The position numbers and the translations under genes were made by a program. A stretch of DNA of 64,000 nucleotides, taken from Magicicada septendecula. Its lineage: Eukaryota > Arthropoda > Insecta > Hemiptera > Cicadidae. Positions 1 through 11,697 of this stretch are shown one piece after another. The notes beneath the pieces are model-generated. The model did no database searches. It saw only the letters and a program-made list of their open reading frames with translations, and was not told the DNA's origin. The stretch spans positions 439,127,080-439,191,079 of the forward strand of contig CM068373.1 in NCBI GenBank assembly GCA_034769895.1, in the 5' to 3' direction. Within the stretch, counting starts at the first letter, position 1. Every line of letters starts with the position of its first letter.

Positions 1-744
1 AAAATATACTCATCAAGTATGTGCATTCTTATGGATCTTATAAATGGTATTGTTAAATTTATCAAATAAATAATATAGGACCCTTTTTAGTTTTACCATC
101 CGGGGCCCTCAAACATCAAAATCTGTCACTGAGTATTAAGCTATTCAGTTACGGTCTGATGTTAAAATCTGTACCTCTGCGACTGCCTGACATTTCACTG
201 ACATGAGTGGTCGTCATCATCAGACAGAGGATTAATGACATGTTGGTAAATATCTCAAAAAAGTTCAGTAACAAATATTTGTAACAAGAATGTAACATTC
301 CATAAAGAATTATTACCAAACTTTTGTAGGACATTTACCAACGTGCTGTCAGTCTGTCAGTGTCAGTCTCATTCCTGATTTTCATGAATCATTTATTTAT
401 TTATTTATTTATAAGTAAAAAAGATGTAAATAAATTTAAGTTGTCTTGTTTGTTCATCATCTTTTTTCACAGCACTACACTTTATATAGTAAGTTCACAA
501 GAGAAAGTTTCATTATTATATAAAGTAAATTTAAGTGCCGCAATGGGTAGTCTTTGCTCACAGTACTATATGGGGGGATCTGTACATTTTCTTTCAGGGT
601 CTCATTTTCAGCTAATATATCATCTGCTAACATTTCTTTCTGACATCTTAATCATTTGACTCTTACAGAATTATTAAATTTAATCAATATCCTGCCACAA
701 TTTTTCTTCAAATCTTTTTCTCTTCACATCCAGATTAAATATCA
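1..744. other. AT-rich non-coding sequence
   Basis: I see no supported gene, splice-flanked exon or terminal repeat in this stretch. The short open frames on either strand have low complexity and resemble nothing I recognise. Confidence 0.5.
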
Positions 745-1440
745 AAGAACTCAATACGTACCTAACAATATCATTTGCTTAAAACTCAACCACATCCAGT
801 TGTAGTTGATGATATTCTTCCAGAAGGGAATAATAGGGAAGATGGAACAATTAAACCCATAATGCCTAATAAGGTTCTCAGTGAGATAAACAAAAAAAAA
901 ATTACTTCTAAGGAGGCACTGGATTATGATATAATACCAGGACAGATACTAAAAGAATTGCCAAATAAAGGAATAAGAAAACTTACATACTCATTTAATG
1001 TAGTGTTATGACTTCAATATGTGCCAATGCAGTGGAAAATTGTTGAGGTGATTATGGTCCCTAAACATGGCAAACCACTAAACGAGAAGTCATTGTATTG
1101 GCCTATATCCTCATTGCCATTTATACCTAAATTGTTTAAAAAAATTGCTTCTCAAACATTGCAGACCAATAATAAAGAAAAAGCAACTAACGCCAACCCA
1201 CATATTTGGATTTTGCAATATATCTCGGCTACTGAGCAGGTGCATCATATCAATGATGTAATTGCACTGGAAGAAAAAAAATATGCAAAAAAATATTTTT
1301 GGCTATGGCCCAAGATTCTGATAACATGTCGCACCAAAGCCAGATATAAAAGGTCAATAAACTTAACTTTCCAGATAAGTGAATCCTCAAGTCATATATC
1401 AGAACGACAGTTCAGAATATGTTACTTAACAAATATGTCC
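745..1440 (+). pseudogene. Jockey-type LINE reverse transcriptase, 5' half (decayed)
   Basis: The plus-strand translation matches the start of the RT domain of Jockey-clade non-LTR retrotransposons. The landmarks are ILKELPNKGIRKLTYSFNVVL, then WKIVEVIMVPKHGKPLNEK, WPISSLPFIPKLFKKIA and a QVHHINDVIALEEKK-like stretch. These correspond to the family's 'ILK-LP, Lt-lfN', 'WK-A-vI-ipKPGK' and 'SYRPISLLP-lsKlfEK' blocks. An in-frame TGA at 1009-1011 and later frame changes break it. A decayed 'ILKSY-SERQFRI' block near 1385-1420 is the last recognisable piece before unrelated DNA. The RT continues at about 2607. It is a dead copy with no endonuclease or ORF1 in view. I am confident of the clade because several blocks occur in the right order. 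Confidence 0.8.
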
Positions 1441-2606
1441 CTGTTCGGGTCGTCATTTGTTACTTAACAAACCATGTGATTATTTATATTTTAGCAGTGA
1501 CTTACCTTTTGAAACTCACTACCTTCCTCACACTATTTACATTGGTGTACAGCACGTGTTGCCAACATAACTTTTTCTCATTTTGGTCCAGGGTCGTTGT
1601 TAATCGAGCAGAGGAGAAACAGTATGGGTATTTGAAAATAATGAACTCTGATGACATTAGATTTGGAAAGACTTGTGTTTTAATACTCTTGATATTTCAA
1701 TTTTTAGCAAATACAAAAACAAAATGGAGTCTTCATCAAATACTTAACAAAATGGCGGCGACGTATTTCCACCGTATTAAATGTACGTCTCAATTACATT
1801 TGTATTATTTCCAGCTTCTCTGATTTCATATTTAATGAAGTTAGAAAACTTACTGCAGCTTAAACTTGTTACGTTATCTGGTCACGTAACATAAACCAAT
1901 GCTCGTGACTCTTTAGATATATGCCGGCACATCCACACACACACATGCTTGCCCCAAGTTATTTTACAGGTACATTTGATTACATGTTAATTTTGAGCTC
2001 AAAAAAGAAAAAAGAGGTATTGATTTGAATTTCGACTTCCCTGAATTTTGATGATTGAAGCTCTCGTCAGACGTTCCACATTGTCCTGCGGTGTTCGGCC
2101 GAACGTTAACTGTTTCTGTTCTTTTACCACTGACGTTAATTTACATTTTTATTCTGTTAGTGTACAACTGATTTCAAAACACTCACTTTAATTACATTTT
2201 TGCTTTTTCACTTTTAAAGACTTCTACTGGCAATTGATGGCCAGCAGATTTTGTAACGTGCTGTTGCACTGACGGTGTTGAGTAGACTGGGGGCCGAGAA
2301 CATGGCCTCTACTTCCTAAGTGGAAGGGATAATTCATCATCGAATCTATTGTTCTCAGATGATGACGGCATTGTTATGCGTTTCAGTTATTACATTTCAT
2401 ATGTTTTCATGACGTTTTAGGAGTGTCCTGTTTGTTGCTGCATATGCATTGCTGATAATTTGCACGTACACCAGTGACCTTGACGCCAACTCGTCGTAGC
2501 GAACTGCATTGTATCATTTTTTGGGAAACCTCTATTCTTACATATTTGATTACATTTGAAATAAAAATAAAAGTGTTAAAGTAAAATTAAAATTAAAATT
2601 AAAATT
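1441..2606. other. DNA interrupting the Jockey copy, unclassified
   Basis: This 1.1-kb block separates two collinear parts of the Jockey RT, so it is probably a later insertion or a replaced segment. It contains a short CA run near 1933-1945. It ends in a simple AAAATT-type repeat at about 2583-2607, which could be the tail of a retroposed sequence. I found no convincing coding frame or terminal repeats. Confidence 0.35.
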
Positions 2607-3395
2607 ACAAATAAAGTGTGGTGATGATTATTCCAAGTTGAAAAATATTTTATCTGGATTACCACAAGGGAGTGTTCTTGAACCTATTCCCTACTTGTTG
2701 AACATGGGAGATATTCCAAACTCTTATGCGATGACAACAGCTACATTTGCTGATAACACTGTATTATTAGCTACCAGTAACAATATAGAAACAGCAAAAG
2801 ACTCTCTATAGATAGCAGTTAATAATGTTACTGGATGGACAAAAAAATGCATATTAAACTAAATGAGACAAAATCTACTTATATCAACTTCACCAATAGA
2901 TTGACTTATCTATTTTAATCAATCATCAAATGACTCCACATGCAAATTTGGCAAAGTATTTGAGCATGACTCTAGATGCTAAGCTTAGATGGAGAAAACA
3001 TGTCAAGATAAAACGTGAAGAACTTGGAAAAAAATTCAAGAAAATAATGGTGAATACTTGAAGACACTGAACTGTCACTACATAATAAACTGTTATTATG
3101 TAAATAAGTTTTGAAACTGGTGTGGGTTTATGGTGTACAACGTTTGGATTGTGCAAAGAAATCCAACATCAAAATAATCTAAATTTTACAAAATAAAGTG
3201 CTTTTTTGCAGTATTGTTGATGCACTGTGGTACGTAAGTAACGACAACATCCATCAAGACCTGAAAATACTTATGGTTACTGATGAGATCAAATGGTTTG
3301 CAGCCAAATATGAACAAACGGTTCATGAACATTAAAATAATGAAGTACTATAACTTCTTGATAATGCTGGACTTTTTGGTGACTGAAGAGGAGAA
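2607..3395 (+). pseudogene. Jockey-type LINE reverse transcriptase, 3' half (decayed)
   Basis: The Jockey RT resumes here in the same orientation. It reads a GLPQGSVL-type block (the PQGSvLgP motif), then an 'ATFADNTVLLAT' block. In that block the catalytic FADD is changed to FADN, so the active site is lost. A thumb-like YLSMTLDAKLRWRKHVK block follows, then a C-terminal remnant reading VWIVQR, HQDLKI and VTDEIKWFAAKYE. The last corresponds to the 'hkDLk--tV-dEI' end of Jockey and related elements. Several stops and frame changes interrupt it. Together with 745-1440 it gives most of an RT domain from one old insertion. Confidence 0.8.
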
Positions 3396-4731
3396 ACCAT
3401 TTAAAATAGAGTAGGAAAGTGAAGTGTATATAAAAATACCTGCATATGAACGAAGTGTAAACTACAGTGTGTAATATTCTTTACTATTTTCCTTTTATTT
3501 ACTTACCATTTTTATACACTTCCATACCACCAAGATCTGCCCAGAGTTCGTGTAAGCGTTTATTTGGAGAACAGAAATTAGGTTGTATAAAATAAATGCT
3601 TTGAGCCCATTTGTTTTCAAATGAATTTAATTTTATTTGTCCTATTATTCTTTAATTCTGCATAATAAAAAAAATTTAAATTGTCTTACTTTCCATTATA
3701 ACTAACAATGTTCTTTCTCCCTCTTCTACACGTTTTACTATTGAACAATAAAGGATACATTGGTTATTTTAAAATTAACGCTGCTTTTATGAGATTACCT
3801 ACAATCAAACTAGTGAAAACAAAACCAAAAAATAGATATTGAAAACTTAAACTAAATTTACTTATCGCAAACCAGTGTTATTCATTACGTAATTTTTTAC
3901 TCACACACTCAATCATATCTTTACAATCCCCATTTTCAATACATAACTCTTTCAGTTTTATCAAAATTTAGACAGCTGTATAATTTGTTAAAAATTGTTC
4001 AAAAAATATAAAATTGTTCAAAAGTTACTCATCCTCGTAGCCTGTCTCCCCGGCATTGCGTCACTCCCGTCTATTCACCTTTTTGTTCACTTAACGTCCA
4101 AAACTGTTTTTCAAATTTATCACTGTTGTCTCATCTCCACCCATGTGTTTAAAACTGTTTAATACTTATTTATGAAATCACATTTTAGTCGGCCGACTTC
4201 ATAGTTAGTTGCTCGCCCTATTTACACAACCGCGCGTTAACACACCTGCATGGTTGCACAATCTTGTGTCGACTGACTTTCAAAAATGGCTAAGCATCCC
4301 TCTACGCCCGGCAACTTGGTATCCCATTGGCTGGCAAGCGTCTCGCGGCTTCCCGTCATCTCGTATAAGGCGATAAGGAATTCTTGAACATGACTTTCAC
4401 GTTGTGAAAAGGCGGCACACTCGCACGCTCGTACACATTCCCAGACTCTTAATTACTTTTGTACCTCGCTCGGCCTAACCGAACTAACCACAGGGTGTTA
4501 AAAAAAATCAAGCTTTTGTGATCAAAAAAATGTTGCCCAGCCGAGTTGGCCCCAGATTATTACAATTATTATGAAAAATAAACAAAGATGGGAGTACATT
4601 CTACATACTGATAACATAGTTGTTAGAATAAAATTCCTTGATAGTTTGTAACTAATTACAATATAAATATATAAAAAAATTATCTTTAAAAATTTTAGAG
4701 GCCAATTGTTCTTATATAATGCATTATGTTT
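3396..4731. other. Non-coding; possible diverged solo LTR
   Basis: I see no coding sequence. Between about 3550 and 4540 the layout (AT-rich start with polyadenylation-like AATAAA, ACTCATC near 4026, GC-rich end with CGCGCG-type runs) loosely resembles the E1 LTR at 5818-7047. A diverged solo LTR is therefore possible. The resemblance is by eye only and I found no target duplication. Confidence 0.3.
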
Positions 4732-4909
4732 TTTAACTAAAAATGAACTTTTTCATGTGAAAACTTACTGTTTTATTGTTGTCAATAAAACACAACCGTT
4801 ACAAAATGCTGGCAGTCTGTTACCAAAGCTGAAGAAGGCGGATACGTAAGCCGAAACGCGTCCAATAAAACAGTAAGTTTTCACATGAAAAAGTTCATTT
4901 TTAGTTAAA
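4732..4909. repeat. 47-bp perfect inverted repeat with Penelope-like end motif
   Basis: Positions 4732-4778 are the exact reverse complement of 4863-4909. The 84-bp spacer holds CTGAAGA (4829-4835), a short GGC/GCC hairpin and GAAAC (4853-4857). The same CTGAWGA-hairpin-GAAAC arrangement occurs beside both Penelope-like elements in this window. I read it as a terminal remnant of such an element, possibly two copies arranged tail to tail. No coding part remains here. Confidence 0.6.
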
Positions 4910-5091
4910 TGTTAGTGCTGTGAAAGAAGAGATGAATAATCAAGACAACTATTATGTTTTTGTATAGATTTATCAAGCTGGTTAAGTTCTTCTTACCTTT
5001 TCTGCAGTACTCTCCGGATGCGATCATTGGTGATTTTATTTAAATGACCTTTCTACATCTATCAGAAATAATATAACTAAATTGCACTTAC

Positions 5092-5333
5092 TGGAAATTC
5101 ACTGGGGGGCCTTCCTGTATTACCAGCAAATAGTTTCTGCAGAACTTGCAGTGATTCTTGTTTGCGTCTATTTGCAAGCAAAAATCTTGGACTCTCTGGC
5201 AGGAAAAATAATATGACACCAGTAATTATACTAGGCAGTCCACAGAGGGCATAATACAGCCTCCACGGAGTGTATTCTAAATGGCCTACTATAGGAATAG
5301 ACCACTGACCAGGTATAATTAACCATCCTAAAC
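5092..5333 (-). CDS. SV2-like MFS transporter, exon (TM4-TM6 region)
   Basis: This is an internal coding exon. It is preceded by a polypyrimidine tract and AG (5335-5334) and followed by the donor GTAAGT (5091-5086). It joins the 13064-13185 exon in phase (CAG|LGW). It encodes LGWLIIPGQW, a YTPWRLYYALCGLPS helix, a further helix and LPESPRFLLANRRKQE. PESPRFL after TM6 is the hallmark of sugar, organic-cation and SV2-type transporters. The NTGRPPSEFP that follows matches the 'NTG-p---yPV' start of the central loop in insect SV2-like proteins. The exon ends in phase 0. No downstream exon was found in 1-5085, so the C-terminal half of the protein is probably off the left end. Confidence 0.9.
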
Positions 5334-5817
5334 CTAAAAAAATAACAATATACATTGAAGCACAATAATGACATGCTATTAAATAATAACAATATTGTTA
5401 TTGTTATATTGTTAATAAACAGTAAAATAATATATTGTTAAATACACAGAGTTACAACAATATACACAATTTTCAAGCAGGAATATGTAATTTTATATAT
5501 ATACATATATATTGTGTGTGTGTGTGTGTGTGTGTGTTAACTGTCCATTTAGTAATAACAGAACAGATCATTGAAACATAATATTCTGATTATTGTTTTT
5601 ATTCTTTTTATATGATTGTACAAGTTCTTATATATGAAATTGATGTGTATTGTAGGTATTGTATCATTTTCTTATTGTATAATGTTAAATTTATCACTTT
5701 TTTAACTTTGATTTTTTGAAAGTTCTTTCTCCCTCTGTACATATTTAGCTGTCCTTTTCCTGAGCTCTTATATGGTTGTCATGATAGACATGGTCCTTTT
5801 CCTTTAGTACGGTATTT
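5334..5817. other. Intron sequence with TG microsatellite
   Basis: This is intron sequence between exon 5092-5333 and the E1 insertion. A (TG)n run lies at about 5513-5537, next to TATA-rich DNA. The last four bases, ATTT (5814-5817), are the left target duplication of E1. Nothing else is recognisable. Confidence 0.6.
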
Positions 5818-7047
5818 TGTGAAGCTACTAAATTTTGTGTCACATAAAAATTAACTCATTTACTAATGAACATTATATAATAATCGGGCGCCATCTTGCG
5901 TACTGCAAGAAATTAATTACCAAGGTTCGGATCAGCGAACCGGGAAGTGCAGAACTGGTTATTTGAAATAAAGAAAACTTTACTTGTTTCCCAAGAATTA
6001 CGTTTTATTAATTACTTTTTTCAAATGTAAAATTTTTAAAATCATTTACCTTCCATCACAAAAGATTTTCTCCCCTTTTACGTATTAGTAATTAACTGGA
6101 AACAATTCAACACTTATTTTCTTATATATACATCTACTTATAAGCTTACTTCCTTCCAACAAAAACAGAACAAGATATTCATTATGCAAATTAACTTTAT
6201 ACTTACAACAAACCAGCGCTCAGTCACACACACATTCATACCTTTTTGAGATCTCAAAATTTAATTGGAATACATTATTTTCTTAATTTTGTTTAACCCT
6301 TTTTGAAATTTTTTCTGGTTTATACATCCTGTGTTACTCATCTTGTCATTTTAGTCCGAAACAGTCCAGGCTCCACCCGTATTCTCGTTCACTACTCACA
6401 TATCCCCTTTTGCCATTTTCACTGTCACTTCGTTTTATATTAATAAAATGGAACTGCTTCTTTTCTTAAAATGTTACATTTTAAATGATTTTAACTGGGC
6501 GAGAGTTTAAAGGTTTTACACGCGCGGTATTCACATTTTTATATGTTGCGGGCCCGCAAAATTACGTTCCGGAACTTAGTAGATGTTGCTCGCGCGAGCG
6601 TTGAATTTAGACTGGCCACAGGCTACCGGCGCTAATTTGTGAAGCGGCCGTTATGGTGTCATCAACTCTTATTGTTTTAAAGTTTATATCACTCCGCCAG
6701 CAGACTGTTTTGTTACATGACCGCATTCCACGACAGGGTTCGTCTCTGGCGTATATACTGACGTCAGATGGTCTGATGTGGTTACATAACTGTTTACGCT
6801 GTTACATAATGTGTTTACCGTTGGGTATGTCCTTGAAACTGCCCTTGGCACAATTTGTTGGTTGTTTTCACTTGTTTACAAAATATTATTGAATAATTTT
6901 GTATCTAACGTCTCAAGCAGTGCTGCCACCGTCACGATCGCTCCAAACAGTAAATTTACCTAAGTTTTGTCCCTATTATTTGAAGAATGTTATTTATAAA
7001 ATAAAATAATACAAATTTCCTTATTACCCTGAAATAGGCCCGTTACA
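5818..7047 (-). repeat. E1 3' LTR (left copy)
   Basis: This is a 1230-bp direct repeat of 11698-12927. It is AT-rich except for a GC-rich block around 6515-6640. Short frames inside it (for example 6653-6892) recur identically in the other LTR and are not genes. Confidence 0.93.
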
Positions 7048-7060
7048 ATACCCCCTCAAT
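7048..7060 (-). promoter_or_regulatory. E1 polypurine tract
   Basis: Read on the minus strand, ATTGAGGGGGTAT directly precedes the 3' LTR start TGTAACGGG. The same tract precedes the E2 3' LTR. It is the expected primer site for plus-strand DNA synthesis. Confidence 0.8.
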
Positions 7061-7382
7061 GAGATATTTTATGCCGAAGCATAAAAAATCTCATTGACAC
7101 ATTCATACTTGCTAAAGGGATCAGCCAGGATATGTCGCCACAACCCCCTGTATGGTTTACAAAAAATATAATCAACTCACCCTTGGTCCGGTGACTGTGA
7201 CTGCATCTGAATGACAATACTGGACTTCTCTCTCGAGATCCCAACACCGTAGAGTCAGACAGATACTTAACACCCCTGCTCTGACGCGCTGGCCAGCTCA
7301 GGTTCGCCGCCACAGCATCACCAAACACTGAAACAACAATCAAAACATCAAATAGTGGCCTTATACAACACCATATCCCCAA
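7056..7382 (-). CDS. Short ORF before the E1 polypurine tract, unknown
   Basis: This 108-residue frame ends just before the polypurine tract. Its middle (about DSTVLGSRERSPVLSF) can be aligned with the E2 frame at 25516-25713 (DFSVLGSLTEKSSDLV). In both, a VLGS block is followed by a Ser/Gly-rich stretch. The underlying DNA is also similar (GAGATCCCAACACCG in both). It may be the degraded C-terminus of a lost polymerase polyprotein or a conserved RNA element. The start codon is arbitrary. I do not recognise a domain. Confidence 0.35.
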   Translation of the reverse strand: MGIWCCIRPLFDVLIVVSVFGDAVAANLSWPARQSRGVKYLSDSTVLGSRERSPVLSFRCSHSHRTKGELIIFFVNHTGGCGDISWLIPLASMNVSMRFFMLRHKISH

Positions 7383-10222
7383 CTGATCTGTTTCCCCCTA
7401 GCGGTGCTGGTTTGCGCTAAGAAGCACTGGTTTTGTTTTTTACTTATCTCTGACATATATATATATATGAATACCTAACAACATAATATAACATAAGAAA
7501 CATAGTACATGCATAATTCGCATCGTTATTATTATTTTAAAATAAACAATTTGTATTTAAAATTTATACACTGTAATCATTAAATTTGCATATAAAATCA
7601 TAAAATTTACCTTTTAATCTCCATTTAACTTTTATTAATTCGTTTCTCAAAATTTTTTTTTTTTCATAACATTGCAATTATTATTCCATTTTATTCATTT
7701 GGGTAATTCTACGTTATTTATTATAATTCACTTTATCAACTTGGCATTTACTCATAATCTTCCCCTTATATTACTCTAACGCTCCCTTACAAAATCTTTA
7801 ACTAGCATGACACCCCTCTATCAAAAAATCTACTAACCCTTCTCTACCTCTAACTACTTACTACTTTAACTCCATTCGCCACCTTCGCTCAATATATAAA
7901 AAAAAATACTCTCTAACCCTTTGTACATAGGATAAGTGTTTCCCCCCCAAAAAAACTCAATTCCCTTATCTGGTTCCTGGATTCTACCTAAGGCAACCCC
8001 TTCCCACTAAATCTGTTCCAAATCCCGTCCCAACCCTTATGCTGCGGACTCCCACACTACACTACCCCCTACTACAAAATTGCCATCCCCAAAAAATCTC
8101 AATCTCATTACCTCACTACAACTACAACAAAATAACATCAACAAAATAAACAACAATATATCACTCAAAATTCTACATATCTCCTCCATTTCTACTGTGT
8201 CTCCACTTATACTTCTCAAAATTCTATAACATACATTAACTCAAAACAACATTGCATTATTTTCATCTCTACTATTTCTTTAACTTTGGCTTCAATTTGG
8301 ACAGATCTGTATGTCCCACAAAATTCAACTTGGACTGTCTCAAACATTTTATTCAAAATTATTTTATTATTACTATCACCCAACTTTTATCTTTTTCAAC
8401 CCATTGAAAATTTTAACTATCACGAATTTATTTAATTTTTATTTAAAATCTATAAACACATTGAAAACATATTATCATATTTTTATAATCCTTATTCCTA
8501 ACATACTAAATGCAATTAACACAATAAGCCTTAATAAACACATTACAGGAAGTATTTAGTGCATCTATTTTTCAAATCAAACAAAATTATTGAGTAGCAA
8601 ATCATCATTATTAAAATACAACAAATTTTTAATACGTTATCCCCTGGATAACCTACCAGCCACACACACTATGACCCCCCCTGGACTGTGGCGTCCAGTT
8701 GCGTCCACAAGGACTGAGGTTTTGGAGGAATGTGACATCTCCGTGTCCTTGCTTCTGCGTTACATTTTAAAAGTTACAGATATCAACATATCTTTGTCTA
8801 TAGTTATGCGCCCTTAATGCGGGTCTACCACCTTTCTTCGCTACCCCCAAGCGGGCAGAGTGGCAGCCGCTGTTCCATAGTTTCCGGGATTTCCCCTAGT
8901 TTCACCCCCCATTAATTTCTAATATAGACCAATTTCAAGTCAGCTATGGTCAAGGGACTTGATATGACCATAGCTAACCGCTCGCCAAAACCACGATTAG
9001 TGCTGGTAAGGCAGTAATCGCTCGAAAAGTCGGGGAAATCATCTCTTACTTCAGGCATGTACACTTCATCATTAATATGCACGACACGGCAATTTATCAA
9101 GGTACAATATAGAATTGTACAAAAGGTGTGCCGTGCATTTTCGCCATGTTGGCCTCCGATGGAGGTAACACTCTCTGCTACCCCCAACACTTTCCGCTAT
9201 CTACTGGGGCACATGCCACCCCAGCAACAGCAACTTACTAACTAATTAATTAAAATTGAAACTAAGCTTTCTACCATTGCAGTTCCACACTCCATTGTTC
9301 TATCACTTCGTTAAGCACCAATCTACCCCCAAAATTATCCCCACATCTTGTATTAATAATATAATATAACATAGTACACAAATAGACATTAACCTTGATT
9401 ATTAGCATTGTTACATTAAACAAACAATTCTCCTTTAAATAATTTATATAAAAACTGATAAACATTCTTGTTTAAAATTTTTCATTAACTTTTTATATAT
9501 CATCATTCCTAATTTTCAACAATTATCTTCCCTAAAATTCTTAAAATTTATTATTAATAATTAGTATATATCACTGTTCAGTTATTATTAAAATTTTTTA
9601 ATTATCATATTTATTTAACAAAATTATTCCAAAACATCTCATTACTCAATTAAAATCTTAGTTACCTGTAAACATTTTTGTTATCCATTATTCATACTGT
9701 AAAAATTCTCTACTTACAATCCATTTCACAAAACATATACAACAATACTTTCACCTCACCTCTGAAGCATTTCACAAAATATTAGTTTACATCAAACAAT
9801 TTAGCCATCTATTATCAAATTCCAAATCTAGTAAAATAATTTAAATTCATTAAAAGTTAATTATACAACATTGAAATAGTCAATCAAAATATTTAACATG
9901 TATCAAATTGTTTTAATTAATTAATTAATTATTAACAATACAAAATTCATTACCATCAACAACTATTATTATTCAATTACTGTTTTTCAAAACTAATGTT
10001 ATTATCCATTTAACTTGCAAAATATTATTATTATTATTACCACAATTACACACACTTATTTACTTAACATTCCACCATGTACACAAATAAATTCACTATA
10101 TTTTTATTTACAAACTATGCGTCAATAACTGTTCAATTGTTTCACCCTTCATATGTCCAAATCAGCAAGGTCATTACCAAAATTTACAATATTTAAAAAT
10201 GTCCAAACACTGATATTTTAGT
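7383..10222. other. E1 internal region, no recognisable pol
   Basis: There are no long frames on either strand where protease, RT and integrase would be expected. The plus strand is strikingly poor in G. In 9481-10080 I counted about 21 G against about 100 C. A block at about 8640-9240 has normal base use and could be the last trace of former coding DNA. Confidence 0.6.
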
Positions 10223-11350
10223 TCAGCCTCCATCGTCATATATATATCTAATAGATTTGTAACATGCATCATCATTATTCACACACAATTTGGTATTATT
10301 ATCATTATCATAATAACCCATTAACTTTACTTCATCCATTATACCATTATAAATTTTGTCACCATAAGTTCTGATTGTCCAGTCTACATTAGTATTATTG
10401 TTTAACGTCAGGTAATTTGTTTTATCATCAGGTAAGTCATTATCTTTTATAAAAATATTATCAAAATAATTCTCTATCTCTCTTTCAACAGGTATGTATT
10501 TTATATGGTTCATCTTCACCCCTACTACTCTTTCTCTCAATTCATCATAACTTCTTTTTAACTTATACAATTCTATCTCTCTCTCAATACACAACTCTCT
10601 CTCTTCATAACCCCACATCTCACTCTCACAATTATTACAGACAGAGGGTACAACATTATACAACATCAATATACACTTTAATTCATCTACTAATACGGGT
10701 CTCTCGCCCTTCAAAAACAACAACATTTGTGAACACTCTGGTTCAGAAAAATTAATGGGGAAATTTACCCTCTGCCCACATTCAACTACTATATTATTTT
10801 TCCACTCTCTCTCTATTTCATCAATACACATTAACATTTCATTATCACATTCCACAAACTCATCAGTACTATTTTTGATTATATTCTCATCATTTGTCTC
10901 TCCATTATTCTTTACCCCCACTACACTCTCAGAATTGTAATTAATATCATTATCTTCACAATTTAATACTACATCTTCCACTATTTCGTCATTATTAACA
11001 TTTGTCATACTTATGACATGGTCACCTAACTTCTCAAACCTCTCAATACTCTGTTCTAATCGGTTACAATTATTTTCTATTATGTCATTAATCTGGTTCA
11101 AATGTTCATTCATTCCTTTAATCTCATATTTCAACTCGTCAAATTTGTTATTCTGTGTATCTAACTTCTCATTTACACTACTTTTGAACTCTTCAATTTC
11201 GTTTTTGTGTTCGTCTAACTTTACATCAAATTTATTGAAACTGGTACAAAGAAATTGGATCATTTTCATCATATCACTATTACTTTCTCTCTTACTTAAG
11301 GTCGGCGTTGACTGACTCGTCACACCTTCCATTATTTTCGATTCGGTCAA
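10223..11350 (-). CDS. E1 coiled-coil ORF, gag-position protein of unknown family
   Basis: This intact 375-residue frame is the first ORF downstream of the primer-binding site, where gag normally lies. Residues 28-110 have heptad-like spacing of hydrophobic residues among charged ones and probably form a coiled coil. An acidic, Asn-rich linker follows to about residue 165. The C-terminal part begins with CDNEMLMCIDEIEREW, has a YDELRERV block, and ends CYKSIRYIYDDGG. No CCHC zinc knuckle or capsid major-homology region is visible. E2 encodes a clear relative with the same order of parts, which argues for a conserved function, perhaps RNA binding or particle assembly. That function is inferred. 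Codon use is AT-rich, like the element. Confidence 0.75.
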   Translation of the reverse strand: MTESKIMEGVTSQSTPTLSKRESNSDMMKMIQFLCTSFNKFDVKLDEHKNEIEEFKSSVNEKLDTQNNKFDELKYEIKGMNEHLNQINDIIENNCNRLEQSIERFEKLGDHVISMTNVNNDEIVEDVVLNCEDNDINYNSESVVGVKNNGETNDENIIKNSTDEFVECDNEMLMCIDEIEREWKNNIVVECGQRVNFPINFSEPECSQMLLFLKGERPVLVDELKCILMLYNVVPSVCNNCESEMWGYEERELCIEREIELYKLKRSYDELRERVVGVKMNHIKYIPVEREIENYFDNIFIKDNDLPDDKTNYLTLNNNTNVDWTIRTYGDKIYNGIMDEVKLMGYYDNDNNTKLCVNNDDACYKSIRYIYDDGG

Positions 11351-11676
11351 CTGACTCTCTAAATTACTGTCATTCGTTTGTACTTCGAATCGCTACTTAA
11401 CTGACTGTCTATCTGATTATCAGATAAGCTGACGTCATCATTATCTGCCATTTTTTATAAATCTTTTAGATATATATTTCTTTATAAAATATTATTACAT
11501 GTAACACATACTTCTAAAAAAAAAATTCTACTTACCCATACTACAAAAACATGACATAACCTTACTACTTATATGTCTATTTTACGTACACACCAAAATT
11601 TTATTTTCTATTCCAAACAACCGTTCCGCTCTCCCAAGTAGGCCTATATTTTATATAACTGTATTTATATAAAATT

Positions 11677-11695
11677 GTCCCTGTTCCAGAAGCCA
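11677..11695 (-). promoter_or_regulatory. E1 primer-binding site
   Basis: The minus strand reads TGGCTTCTGGAACAGGGAC two bases after the 5' LTR end (TTCACA). The TGG start fits pairing to a tRNA CCA end. I do not assign the tRNA. Confidence 0.65.
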
Positions 11696-11697
11696 AA

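Noticed and set aside
1021..1823. Separate small genes downstream of the Jockey fragment
   Set aside because: The first frame is the same LINE RT frame after an in-frame stop. The later overlapping frame has no recognisable content.
5004..5085. Possible small extra transporter exon ending at a GTAAG donor near 5002
   Set aside because: Candidate acceptors between 5086 and 5030 give stops in the frame that must follow the 5092-5333 exon, so no in-frame joining works.
6653..6892. 79-residue frame repeated identically at 12533-12772
   Set aside because: Both copies lie at the same place in the two E1 LTRs, so they are duplicated LTR sequence and not a conserved gene. The same applies to 25032-25463 and 30136-30567 in the E2 LTRs.
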